Part shown: one piece after another, positions 7,919-15,486 of the stretch | Numbering within the stretch: position 1 is the stretch's first letter | Layout: each line of letters begins with the position of its first letter | DNA from: Bacteroidota bacterium | GTDB lineage: Bacteria > Bacteroidota > Bacteroidia > Flavobacteriales > Weeksellaceae | Direction of reading: 5' to 3' | DNA length: 64,000 nucleotides | Assembly (NCBI GenBank): GCA_023461035.1 | Contig: JAEWOD010000032.1 | Coordinates: forward strand, 56,639 to 120,638 | Program-made: the position numbers and the translations under genes | Notes under the pieces: generated by a model | Databases searched by the model: none | What the model was told of the DNA's origin: nothing | Seen by the model: the letters and a program-made list of their open reading frames with translations, nothing else

Positions 7919-9586
7919 ATGGCAAAATTAATCAGGCTTCCCAAAAAGGATACGGATACAACTTCAAAGCCCGTTTCCAAAAAAGTAAAAAGAGAGAAGA
8001 TAACGGACAAGGGTGAAGAAAAGATCGTTCGCCAAAAACCGATTATTAAAAAAGAAAAACCGAGAGTTATACCGGAAAGAGCTAAAATTACCCTCTTAAA
8101 ACCAAGAATCGTAAAGTTAAATAGCGGTCAGGTAAAATTATATTTCGGCAATGGAAAAAATCCAAAAAAAGGAATCGAAAGTAAAATATCCAAATTGGGT
8201 AAAGAGCATCCTATGTGTTTAACCCGTGAACAAGTTACCGGAGTCGATATAGAATCTAACGTAGTGGTTTCTAATCCGGAAAATATGGCCAACCTGATTC
8301 CCGGAAATATCATAGATGGAGATAAATTCCTAAATGGCGGAAATCTGGTTTTTCAAGAAATTAAAAATCGTAAAAATGTGACTTTTACCGCTTCCTCCAA
8401 TTTGATGAAAAATAAAGTATCTGAAGCAAAATCTGCGCAAGGAGTTGACATTACACCCAAAATTGCGCAAGCGGTACATGACCTGACCAAACCTGCCAAT
8501 CTGAGCGGAATGCCCAACGTTGAATCTGACAGTGAAGTCAGCATTTCTACTATGTATGATTCTACTTCCGTTCAAGTGGGGGCTTCCGGATACTTTATGG
8601 GATTTGCGGCAGAAGATCAATTTAAATTCTCTTCTGAAAAATACAATTATATGTACGTTTTTAAATTTGAACAAAAATGTTTGAGTGTAAATGCCAATCA
8701 GATTTCGGATCCCGACGATGCATTATTTCAATCTGAAAAGGCAAAAGGAAGTTGGTATTATATCAAAGAAGTGACCTATGGACGCAGGTTGTACATCCTT
8801 TTGGAAAGTGAGTTTTCATTGGAATCCTATTCAAATGATTTTAAGGGCTCATGGAATTGGGGTGTAGTAGGAGCGGAATTGACTCAAAAAACATCGGGTA
8901 AATCCTTTACCAGCTTTACAAACATTCGTGCCGTATCACAAGGTGGACAACCTGTTGCTATTTCCGACCCTAAAAAAGTACAAGAGGAAATTGATAAATA
9001 TTTTAAGAAATCTTATAGCCAGATAGATATAGTTCCGTTGGAATTCCGGTTAACTAATTTACATGGTGAGCCCATTTCCTTGGTAACACAAGCGTTTCTG
9101 GATGGAAATAATTGTTTGAAATCCAAAAAAATCCGCATCCGGATTAAAGAATTGAATTGTTTGGTTGCAGATGATGGTGGAACCAACGAACAGATTTATG
9201 GCAGCGTTGGAGTTATGCTGAGCACTGAAAAAGGCGTTCCCAAAATGATTGGTAAATTTGCAGGAAAGCCCTTTCCGATTGCTTCCATTGTCTATGCAAA
9301 AGAAAACGCTCCGATTATTTTATATAAAGGAAAACCACTTACTGAAAAAGATGCTGTTTTGAAAGATAAACATCTCACTTTGAATATTGAAAATTTAGAT
9401 TATAAATTATCTATCATCCCGTCAATGAAAGAAGAAGATGACTTTACTGACGATGATTTTAAAACCAATAATAAGTTCAATATGACCATCAGAAATATGT
9501 TATTGGAAGGTGAATCTGTTAAAACCTTTGAATTCCGGGACGGTAAATCAAATGTTCATCTAACGGTCGGTGTCGAGCCAATTTAA
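7919..9586 (+). CDS. Cholesterol-dependent cytolysin-like (thiol-activated cytolysin family) pore-forming protein
   Basis: 555 residues. From about residue 110 to 400 the order of motifs follows the CDC pore-forming core: SVQVGASGYFMGFAAEDQF, KYNYMYVFKFEQKCLSVNANQISDPDDALF, then YIKEVTYGRRLYILLES (YGR at 287-289, matching the VAYGR...KLET strand of perfringolysin and relatives), NIRAVSQGGQP (matching the VLGG element) and VPLEFRLTNLHGEP (matching PISYT..FLKDN). The tryptophan-rich undecapeptide of true CDCs is absent, and the last 150 residues form a different, probably beta-rich domain. There is no signal peptide; residues 1-90 are strongly basic (Lys/Arg rich). A -7-like TATATTTG is at 7861-7868. 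The family is inferred from motif order; target and export route are unknown. It stands alone, convergent with oxyR. Confidence 0.8.
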   Translation: MAKLIRLPKKDTDTTSKPVSKKVKREKITDKGEEKIVRQKPIIKKEKPRVIPERAKITLLKPRIVKLNSGQVKLYFGNGKNPKKGIESKISKLGKEHPMCLTREQVTGVDIESNVVVSNPENMANLIPGNIIDGDKFLNGGNLVFQEIKNRKNVTFTASSNLMKNKVSEAKSAQGVDITPKIAQAVHDLTKPANLSGMPNVESDSEVSISTMYDSTSVQVGASGYFMGFAAEDQFKFSSEKYNYMYVFKFEQKCLSVNANQISDPDDALFQSEKAKGSWYYIKEVTYGRRLYILLESEFSLESYSNDFKGSWNWGVVGAELTQKTSGKSFTSFTNIRAVSQGGQPVAISDPKKVQEEIDKYFKKSYSQIDIVPLEFRLTNLHGEPISLVTQAFLDGNNCLKSKKIRIRIKELNCLVADDGGTNEQIYGSVGVMLSTEKGVPKMIGKFAGKPFPIASIVYAKENAPIILYKGKPLTEKDAVLKDKHLTLNIENLDYKLSIIPSMKEEDDFTDDDFKTNNKFNMTIRNMLLEGESVKTFEFRDGKSNVHLTVGVEPI

Positions 9587-9608
9587 TATAATTTAAATTC
9601 AAATTTTT

Positions 9609-9630
9609 AAGCCGGGATTCCCGGCTTTTT
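9609..9630. terminator. Terminator between the CDC-like gene and oxyR
   Basis: AAGCCGGG (9609-9616), 3-nt loop ATT, CCCGGCTT (9620-9627), then TTTTT on the plus strand. The A-rich left flank gives a weaker T-run on the minus strand, so it may also serve oxyR, whose stop codon begins at 9631. Confidence 0.85.
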
Positions 9631-10576
9631 ATTTGGGTAAGCTGATTAACGGAGAAGTTATATTCTCCGTTTTTTCCAAAAATATTTTGCCTCGCAACAC
9701 ACTTTGAATGGTTTTGGATAAATTTTCTTCAAATGATTTACGTAAGTTGGATTGGTGATATACCAGACTCACTTCACGTGTAGGTGGTGGATCTTTAAAA
9801 TACCGGATATTTTTTTGATATTCTTTTGGTAAATCTTCTGCTTGTAAGCTCGGTAGCAAAGTCATTCCATATCCTTCGTTTGCTAATTTTACCAGTGTGT
9901 CCAGATTTCCACTGTCCAATTTCACGGGTTGGGATTTTAATTTTGCCGGCTCACAGAGATTCAAAACGTTGTTTCGGAAACAGTGCCCTTCTTTTAATAA
10001 AAGCAGATCTTCGATATCCAGATCAGAAGTTTCAATGAACTTTTTCGAATGATATGTATGAGAAGCCGGTATATAACCTACCATCGGTTCATAATACAAT
10101 ATTTTTTCTACTATTTGATTTTCGTGCAATGGGGTAACCACAATCCCGAAATCCAGACTTCCATCATGAAGCGCAATAAGAATTTCATCTGTTTGCATTT
10201 CCTGAATGAAAAGATTGGTTTTGGGAAATGCTTTTTGAAAGGTTTTGTAAAATAAGGGAACCAACGTAGGCAAAACAGTAGGAATAACACCTATTTTGAA
10301 ATCTCCTTCCAACTGACCTTTTTCTTCAAAAACCAATTGGCTCATCTTTCCTGACTCTTTTAAAATGTTTTTGGCTTGTTGGACAACTTTTTCACCGATT
10401 TGTGTCAACTTGATCGGATGTACACTACGGTCAAATATTTCGATTTCCAATTCCTTCTCCAACTTTTGAATCTGCATACTCAGAGTAGGTTGCGTCACAA
10501 AGGATTTGTCAGCCGCCAACGTGAAATTTTTGTGTTCGGCTACTGCTAAAACATATTCTAATTGTACAAGTGTCAT
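9629..10576 (-). CDS. oxyR: OxyR-type LysR-family peroxide sensor
   Basis: 315 residues. N-terminal LysR winged helix-turn-helix (LEYVLAVAEHKNFTLAADKSFVTQPTLSMQIQKLEKELE), then a two-lobe effector domain. The redox pair is present as GHCFRNNVLNLC: Cys199 and Cys208, with the same eight-residue spacing as in E. coli OxyR. Under peroxide the pair should form a disulfide that switches DNA binding and activates catalase/peroxidase genes. None of those targets is in this window. A TATCTTTA box on the minus strand (10594-10601) is a candidate -7 element about 17 nt before the ATG. A LysR of another class is unlikely given the cysteines. Confidence 0.93.
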   Translation of the reverse strand: MTLVQLEYVLAVAEHKNFTLAADKSFVTQPTLSMQIQKLEKELEIEIFDRSVHPIKLTQIGEKVVQQAKNILKESGKMSQLVFEEKGQLEGDFKIGVIPTVLPTLVPLFYKTFQKAFPKTNLFIQEMQTDEILIALHDGSLDFGIVVTPLHENQIVEKILYYEPMVGYIPASHTYHSKKFIETSDLDIEDLLLLKEGHCFRNNVLNLCEPAKLKSQPVKLDSGNLDTLVKLANEGYGMTLLPSLQAEDLPKEYQKNIRYFKDPPPTREVSLVYHQSNLRKSFEENLSKTIQSVLRGKIFLEKTENITSPLISLPK

Positions 10577-10668
10577 TTATAAATATTTTCAATAAAGATA
10601 TTGATTTAATCGAAAATATTTATCCTGAATTATATGATTTTTATGCTGAATTTTCAGACAGTTTCTTA

Positions 10669-10736
10669 GGAGCCTTTTTAAATTTTATCCAAAAAGAACC
10701 ATAAGAAAAATATTGAATGAATTTTAAATAGGCTCT
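10669..10736. repeat. Imperfect inverted repeat with GGCTCT ends
   Basis: GGAGCCTTTTTAAATTT (10669-10685) and AATTTTAAATAGGCTCT (10720-10736) are imperfect reverse complements separated by 34 AT-rich bases. The AATAGGCTCT end recurs at 44432-44442 and, with one change, at 47116-47126. Possibly remnants of a small mobile element. Confidence 0.35.
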
Positions 10737-10753
10737 AAATCAATTCCGGACGA

Positions 10754-11488
10754 TCAGGGAAGCAAATCCGGATTGATGTCCAGTATATTTTCGCGTTTGT
10801 ATTTTTCTACAAATTCGTCCGTAAAATTTTCACTTCCCATTAAATTATTTTGTTGAAGAATTTTTTTGATGTCCAATTCTTTGTATTCTTTCAGCATTTT
10901 CAAAGAAAGCGGTTTATAGGAAAAATGCCAGGGTTCATACGCAAATCCTTTTCGACCTTCTTTGTTGGTATAAACCAGATAAAATCCAAATTTCTCCGAA
11001 TTTTCATCCAGCCAAAGTTTGAATTTCCGCATACGTCCGCCCTCGTTGAAATGTGTTTCGCTCAACGGATTGGCCGGAATTCCTCTGGTGGAATCTATGA
11101 TGTCAAGGTCTGTACCCCAGTGATGGCGCGAAGTTCCCGGAATGGTACTGTACTCGATGATTTTTTCAATTGTTTTTTCGTGCGAAAGTCCCTGACTGCG
11201 GTAGTTTTTGTATTTGCGTTCCCAGATGCCGTTTTGGTGGGTAAAACTTCTATAACTTGAAACTACATGAATGTTAAAACCTGCTTCCTTGGCAGCAATT
11301 TTCATTTGGTTGAACTGAAAAAATGCATCCTTTCTGAGTTGGAAACCATCTCCGAACAATACCGGTTTTCCTTTTCCGATTAATTCATCCTGTAAAAACT
11401 CTTGAAATATATTGAAATCCACTAAAGGATTTACAAAAAGTAAACCGCCTGCTAATGAAGATTTTTTGATAAAGTCGCGTCTTTGCAT
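10754..11488 (-). CDS. Tat-exported M15-family D-alanyl-D-alanine carboxypeptidase (VanY-like)
   Basis: 244 residues. The N-terminus MQRRDFIKKSSLAGGLLF is a twin-arginine signal. The metallopeptidase M15B core follows: SSYRSFTHQNGIWE, then SRHHWGTDLDI (zinc-binding His and Asp) and EPWHFSY (third zinc ligand His and catalytic Glu). The family trims D-Ala-D-Ala ends of peptidoglycan peptides in the periplasm; housekeeping cell-wall turnover is more likely than vancomycin resistance since no VanHA genes are near. It lies 46 nt downstream of the DUF2807 gene on the same strand and may be co-transcribed. Use of Tat rather than Sec suggests metal loading before export (inference). Confidence 0.87.
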   Translation of the reverse strand: MQRRDFIKKSSLAGGLLFVNPLVDFNIFQEFLQDELIGKGKPVLFGDGFQLRKDAFFQFNQMKIAAKEAGFNIHVVSSYRSFTHQNGIWERKYKNYRSQGLSHEKTIEKIIEYSTIPGTSRHHWGTDLDIIDSTRGIPANPLSETHFNEGGRMRKFKLWLDENSEKFGFYLVYTNKEGRKGFAYEPWHFSYKPLSLKMLKEYKELDIKKILQQNNLMGSENFTDEFVEKYKRENILDINPDLLP

Positions 11489-11534
11489 TTAATTAATTCA
11501 ATTATAATTTGAAACAAAATTCAATCCTTCAAAA

Positions 11535-12197
11535 TTAATGAACATGAACTTTTCCTCCGGCGATGGTTTGCTGTGTTACCTGAGCCCCGCCAAATATATG
11601 AATATTTCCACCGGCACGCGTTTTGGCATCGACCGTTTCCGTGGCAAAAATTTTGGCTTCTCCGCCTGCATTTACAGTCACTTCGGTTTTGGAAGTTTCA
11701 AGTTTTTCACCGTCATAAATTCCGCCCGAATTGGAAACCACAGATTGATAATCCGCAGTTCCATTCACATAAATTTTTCCACCGGTATTGGTCTTGATTT
11801 CCAATGATTGGGCTTCAATCGGCAAACGAATTTCTGCGCCTTCTTTTGCGTTCAATAAAACTGTGGAAGCGCTGATAGGCGTGTCCGAAGTTATTACTGC
11901 GCCTTCATTTCCGTGAATTTCATTTAAACCTTGATAGTATAAAGTCACATTTACATCGTCACCTTTCAACAGATTTTTGGTGCTCATACGGATTTTGAGC
12001 TGACGGTCTTTTGAAACCAGCTCTACTTCGCTTGCTCTGGGACCGGAAATCTCAATATAGTCTTTGTCTGATTTGATTAATTTAACAGGGATTTTATCAA
12101 ATACTTCTAAAAAATTAAATTCGCCTAAATTCTGATTTTTTTGAGCGAATGAAAATGTGAAAATACTAAGCGCGATGATTGAAAATAGAAATTTCAT
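11535..12197 (-). CDS. Secreted DUF2807 (GIN-like) beta-repeat protein
   Basis: 220 residues with a Sec signal (ends FSFAQ). Residues about 27-180 are a head-GIN/DUF2807 domain: FNFLEVFDKIPVKLIKSDKDYIEISG followed by short repeated beta strands rich in Gly and Asn, as in a right-handed parallel beta structure (IKTNTGGKIYVNGTA, VVSNSGGIYDGE, VTVNAGGEAKIFA). The protein ends in His-containing turns (GGNIHIFGGAQ, GGKVHVH). It should be periplasmic or outer-membrane associated. Function of this family is not established; some members occur near cell-envelope regulators. It sits between the M15 peptidase and the plug-module protein, all on the minus strand. Confidence 0.85.
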   Translation of the reverse strand: MKFLFSIIALSIFTFSFAQKNQNLGEFNFLEVFDKIPVKLIKSDKDYIEISGPRASEVELVSKDRQLKIRMSTKNLLKGDDVNVTLYYQGLNEIHGNEGAVITSDTPISASTVLLNAKEGAEIRLPIEAQSLEIKTNTGGKIYVNGTADYQSVVSNSGGIYDGEKLETSKTEVTVNAGGEAKIFATETVDAKTRAGGNIHIFGGAQVTQQTIAGGKVHVH

Positions 12198-12247
12198 TTG
12201 TTTGAATTTTCGATTTTATTTCCAAAGATTAAGCCAAATAAAAATGG

Positions 12248-12270
12248 GTGATTGAGGCTCTCGAAATCAC
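12248..12270 (-). repeat. 3' hairpin, copy A of the 11-nt-loop family
   Basis: GTGATT (12248-12253), loop GAGGCTCTCGA (12254-12264), AATCAC (12265-12270). It lies 6 nt past the stop of the plug-module gene; in that gene's sense the loop reads TCGAGAGCCTC. Same loop as copies at 13285-13295 and 56618-56628 but with a different stem. Confidence 0.7.
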
Positions 12271-12276
12271 AAAATT

Positions 12277-13176
12277 TCACATCATCGAAATCGAATGTTT
12301 CTTTTCCATGAATTTGAAAAACATGTATAATTTATGTTCAAATTCCAATCCGTAATAATTTTTAGCATCATAATCAATCGGCATTTCATAGATTTCAGGG
12401 TTTCCGCTTGTTACTCTTTGGTTCCATACCGAAACATATTGGCGGTTTTTGTTTTCCAGATAATTCAGCGAATAAGTCCCGACAGAAGGCTGCATTGCCA
12501 GAAATGATTCATAACCGGACTCTAAAACGGTGAGGTCGTATTCGGTTATTCCATTTCCGTCATTTGTTTCAATTTCAATTACACCATAATTCCCTTTTTC
12601 ACCATATTTATAAATGGCTTCTTTACCTTTCAAAACTTTAATAGATTTTATATTTTCTTCAATAAATGAAATTGGCACTACAGAAATATCAAGAATTTCT
12701 TCTCCATCTATTAAGTAAAGTGGATTTTGAACATTTCTGACTGAAGCCTGACAAACCGTTCCGGGAAATTTTTTTTCTGGAACAATTATAGAATCGATTT
12801 TTGGAATTTCCGGAATTTCAATTCCCATAAGCCCGCAAACAGGAATCATATTTTCCAACTTTTCTGAAATCGAAACCTCTTCTTTCTTTTCTTTCAGATG
12901 AATTTCAACAGCTCCGTTTTTTCCGGCTTCTCCGTATTTTTCGATTGATTTCTCTCCCTTTAAGACGTTGATGGATTCAATTTCGTTTGGATTTAATTCT
13001 TCCGCTACTGTTTTATCCACGATTTTGCCATCTATCAAATACAAAGGTTCTGTTGGATCTATGGAAGGTTGAACTTCAATTCCTACTTTTCCAGCTAATT
13101 TATCTTCTAATTTTAAAGAATCGGTTTGCGCAAAAGAAACAAATGGAACGAATAATAGAAAAATGAATTTTTTCAT
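12277..13176 (-). CDS. Secreted protein with two TonB-receptor plug-like modules
   Basis: 299 residues with a Sec signal (ends FVSFAQ). Two copies of a plug-type module are seen at about 45-95 and 153-203. Each runs PLYLIDG, then NxxxIxSIxVLKG(E/K), then YGExGxxGxxEI, the pattern by which the plug of TonB-dependent receptors is recognised. There is no beta-barrel after them, so it is not a transporter. Similar stand-alone modules are found at the ends of BlaR1-like M56 sensor proteins in Bacteroidota (family knowledge), but no M56 domain is present here. The last 90 residues (YDAKNYYGLEFEHKLYMFF) match nothing I recognise. Likely periplasmic; partner unknown. Confidence 0.8.
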   Translation of the reverse strand: MKKFIFLLFVPFVSFAQTDSLKLEDKLAGKVGIEVQPSIDPTEPLYLIDGKIVDKTVAEELNPNEIESINVLKGEKSIEKYGEAGKNGAVEIHLKEKKEEVSISEKLENMIPVCGLMGIEIPEIPKIDSIIVPEKKFPGTVCQASVRNVQNPLYLIDGEEILDISVVPISFIEENIKSIKVLKGKEAIYKYGEKGNYGVIEIETNDGNGITEYDLTVLESGYESFLAMQPSVGTYSLNYLENKNRQYVSVWNQRVTSGNPEIYEMPIDYDAKNYYGLEFEHKLYMFFKFMEKKHSISMM

Positions 13177-13204
13177 TCTGATTGAATTAGAATTTTAAAG
13201 ATAA

Positions 13205-13254
13205 GAAAAAACCTCCAAGGTTTATATTCGCTCTGAAAATTAACCTTGGAGGTT
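13205..13254 (-). terminator. Terminator downstream of pepT
   Basis: Perfect 13-bp stem AACCTCCAAGGTT (13210-13222) with AACCTTGGAGGTT (13242-13254). On the minus strand it is followed by TTTTTT, as expected for the end of the pepT transcript. A shorter relative of this stem is at 38031-38067. Confidence 0.8.
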
Positions 13255-13272
13255 GGTGCTTTTTAATAGTGA

Positions 13273-13307
13273 AAATGGGTGGTTGAGGCTCTCGAAACTA
13301 CCCATTT
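13273..13307 (-). repeat. 3' hairpin, copy B of the 11-nt-loop family
   Basis: Arms 13273-13284 and 13296-13307 (AAATGGGTGGTT with AACTACCCATTT, one G-T pair) enclose loop GAGGCTCTCGA at 13285-13295. It starts 12 nt past the pepT stop and precedes the terminator at 13205-13254. In the pepT sense the loop reads TCGAGAGCCTC. Confidence 0.75.
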
Positions 13308-13319
13308 CTAATTTCTAAA

Positions 13320-14567
13320 TTAGCCTTTCTCTGCTACCAATTCACCGATTCGGACAATTACTTCTACCGCTTTTTCCATAGATTCCAGAGGAGCGAATTC
13401 ATAAGGGCCGTGGAAATTATGTCCGCCCGCAAAAATATTCGGACAAGGCAGACCCATAAAACTCAAACGTGAACCGTCGGTTCCGCCGCGAATCGGTTTG
13501 ATGTTGGGTTCAACACCTACATCTTTCAGTGCTTGTTCGGCGATTTCTACCGATTGGAATTTTTCTTTGACCTTTTCGATCATATTGTAATATTGGTCTT
13601 TCATTTCCAGTTCGATTCGGTCCGAGCCATATTCCGCTTTCATTTCGTCAGTAATCTGTTGGATCAATTCTTTTCTGGCTTTAAATTGTTCCATATCATG
13701 GTCGCGGATGATATACTGGATTTCCGCTTCCGAAACATTTCCTTCCATTTTGGTTAAATGAAAAAATCCTTCTCTGCCATCAGTAAGTTCAGGAACTTCA
13801 TCCTGAGGTAATTCGGCTGCGAATTCTCTTGCCAAAGTCGTAGCGTTGACCATTTGGTTTTTGGCATAGCCCGGGTGAACGCTTTTTCCGTGAAATTTGA
13901 TGTGGGCATAAGCGGCATTGAAATTTTCATATTCCAATTCCCCGATTTCACTTCCGTCCATGGTGTAAGCCCATTCGGCTCCGAATTTCTCCACATCAAA
14001 GAAATCCGCTCCGCGCCCGACTTCTTCGTCCGGTGTAAATCCGACTGCAATTTTTCCATGTTTGATTTCCGGATGTGCGATCAAATATTCCATTGCCGTA
14101 ACGATCTCGGCTACGCCGGCTTTGTCGTCTGCTCCGAGCAAAGTTGTTCCGTCGGTAGAAATGATGGTTTGACCTTTGTATTGTTTCAATTCAGGGAATT
14201 CGTCAGGGCTCAATTTCATTTTGTCGTTTAAAATGATGTCGCCGCCGTCATAATTTTCTGTAATGATTGGTTTTACGTTTTCACCTGAAAAATCGGGCGA
14301 AGTATCAAAATGGGAAACAAATCCGATGGTTGGGACTTCTTTATCCAAATTGGAAGGCAGAGTTCCCATTACATACGCATTATCATCAATCGTTACATTT
14401 TCCAAACCTATTGATTTTAATTCTTCAAAAAGGTATTTGGCTATGTCCCACTGTCTTTCCGAACTTGGGAATTCTTCTTTGAAAGGAATACTTTCCGAAT
14501 AAAAACTTACGTATTTTAAAAATCTGTTTTTTAGTTTATCACTCCAAATTTTGTCCATGTCATTCAA
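13320..14567 (-). CDS. pepT: Peptidase T (aminotripeptidase)
   Basis: 415 residues, the usual length. M20B dinuclear zinc peptidase: GFVSHFDTSPDFSG carries the first His and the assisting Asp, LLGADDKAGVAEIV the bridging Asp, and GFTPDEEVGRGADFF the catalytic Glu pair; IKPIRGGTDGSRLSFMGLPCPNIFAGGHNFHGPYEF near the C-terminus has the last zinc His. Removes the N-terminal residue of tripeptides in the cytoplasm. It diverges from the HMG-CoA lyase gene, with about 55 bp between the start codons. Its 3' end is followed by the copy-B hairpin and a terminator. Confidence 0.95.
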   Translation of the reverse strand: MNDMDKIWSDKLKNRFLKYVSFYSESIPFKEEFPSSERQWDIAKYLFEELKSIGLENVTIDDNAYVMGTLPSNLDKEVPTIGFVSHFDTSPDFSGENVKPIITENYDGGDIILNDKMKLSPDEFPELKQYKGQTIISTDGTTLLGADDKAGVAEIVTAMEYLIAHPEIKHGKIAVGFTPDEEVGRGADFFDVEKFGAEWAYTMDGSEIGELEYENFNAAYAHIKFHGKSVHPGYAKNQMVNATTLAREFAAELPQDEVPELTDGREGFFHLTKMEGNVSEAEIQYIIRDHDMEQFKARKELIQQITDEMKAEYGSDRIELEMKDQYYNMIEKVKEKFQSVEIAEQALKDVGVEPNIKPIRGGTDGSRLSFMGLPCPNIFAGGHNFHGPYEFAPLESMEKAVEVIVRIGELVAEKG

Positions 14568-14570
14568 TTT

Positions 14571-14602
14571 TTTTGGTAAAAGTAGGAAATTCTATATCTT
14601 TC
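14571..14602 (+). promoter_or_regulatory. Promoter of the HMG-CoA lyase gene
   Basis: TTTTG (14571-14575), 19 nt, TATCTTTC (14595-14602), one mismatch from TAnnTTTG. It sits in the short divergent spacer after the pepT start and supports the ATG at 14624. Confidence 0.6.
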
Positions 14603-14623
14603 CATTCGCAAAAAGCAAACAAA

Positions 14624-15481
14624 ATGAGTGAGAAAATCAAGATAATTGACTGCCCGAGAGATGCGATGCAGGGAATGCATGGTTTCATAAAGACAGAAGA
14701 CAAAATTGACCATCTTACATATTTACTGAAAGTAGGTTTTGATACGATTGATTGCGGGAGTTTTGTTTCTCCTAAAATCATTCCGCAGATGGCTGATTCG
14801 GGTGAAGTTTTAAAAGCGGTAAAGGAGGTAAATTCCGATTCAAAATTATCGGTAATTGTAGCCAGTGAAGGGGGAGCAGAGAGAGCACTGCAACATGAAA
14901 ATGTCGATTTTCTCGGTTTTCCGTTTTCTATTTCGCAGCAATTTCAAAAAGACAATACTCACAAATCAAGAGAAGAGGCATTTCAAAGTATTTTGAATAT
15001 TTCAAAGATGATTGAAAATACGGGAAAAGAATTGTTAATTTATTTTTCAATGGCTTTTGGGAATCCGTATGGCGAAGAATGGAGTGTGGAACTGGTGAAG
15101 GAATGGGCAGCGAGATTTGCGGAAATCGGAATTGGAAATATAAATTTATCGGATACGACATCAGTCGCAGCACCAAAAGATGTGGAGGAATTGTTTAGTA
15201 ATTTGATAGAAAAATATCCGCAGATTGAGTTTGGAGCTCATTTTCATTCGGAATACAACGATTGGTTTCCCAAAGTGGATGCCGCATACAGAAATGGTTG
15301 CAGGAGATTTGATGGTGCCATCAAGGGATTTGGGGGCTGTCCGATGGCCAAAAGTGATTTGGTGGGAAATACGCCAACCGAGAAATTGATTTCATATTCA
15401 GAATCTGTAGGCGCCAACCATGGATTGAATTTATTTGCCTTTGAATCTGCCTATAATTCCGCATTAAAAGTAATGGGATAG
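14624..15481 (+). CDS. mvaB: Hydroxymethylglutaryl-CoA lyase
   Basis: 285 residues in the DRE-TIM metallolyase family. Splits 3-hydroxy-3-methylglutaryl-CoA into acetoacetate and acetyl-CoA, as in leucine breakdown. Seen: CPRDAMQG near the N-terminus (the catalytic Arg-Asp pair, in the GPRDGLQ position), FDTIDCGSFVSPKIIPQM, DTTSVA, FGAHFHSEYND (metal His pair) and GGCPMAKSD (the catalytic Cys loop). The frame extends upstream to 14573, but the promoter at 14571-14602 and the alignment (MSEKIKIIDCPRD) support the ATG at 14624. The other leucine-degradation genes are not in this window. It is 5 nt from the next gene and may be co-transcribed with the folding factors. Confidence 0.9.
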   Translation: MSEKIKIIDCPRDAMQGMHGFIKTEDKIDHLTYLLKVGFDTIDCGSFVSPKIIPQMADSGEVLKAVKEVNSDSKLSVIVASEGGAERALQHENVDFLGFPFSISQQFQKDNTHKSREEAFQSILNISKMIENTGKELLIYFSMAFGNPYGEEWSVELVKEWAARFAEIGIGNINLSDTTSVAAPKDVEELFSNLIEKYPQIEFGAHFHSEYNDWFPKVDAAYRNGCRRFDGAIKGFGGCPMAKSDLVGNTPTEKLISYSESVGANHGLNLFAFESAYNSALKVMG

Positions 15482-15486
15482 AGATA

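Noticed and set aside
10754..11488. Vancomycin-resistance VanY
   Set aside because: The M15 motifs fit VanY-type peptidases in general, but no vanHAX-like genes are near; a general cell-wall carboxypeptidase is the safer name.
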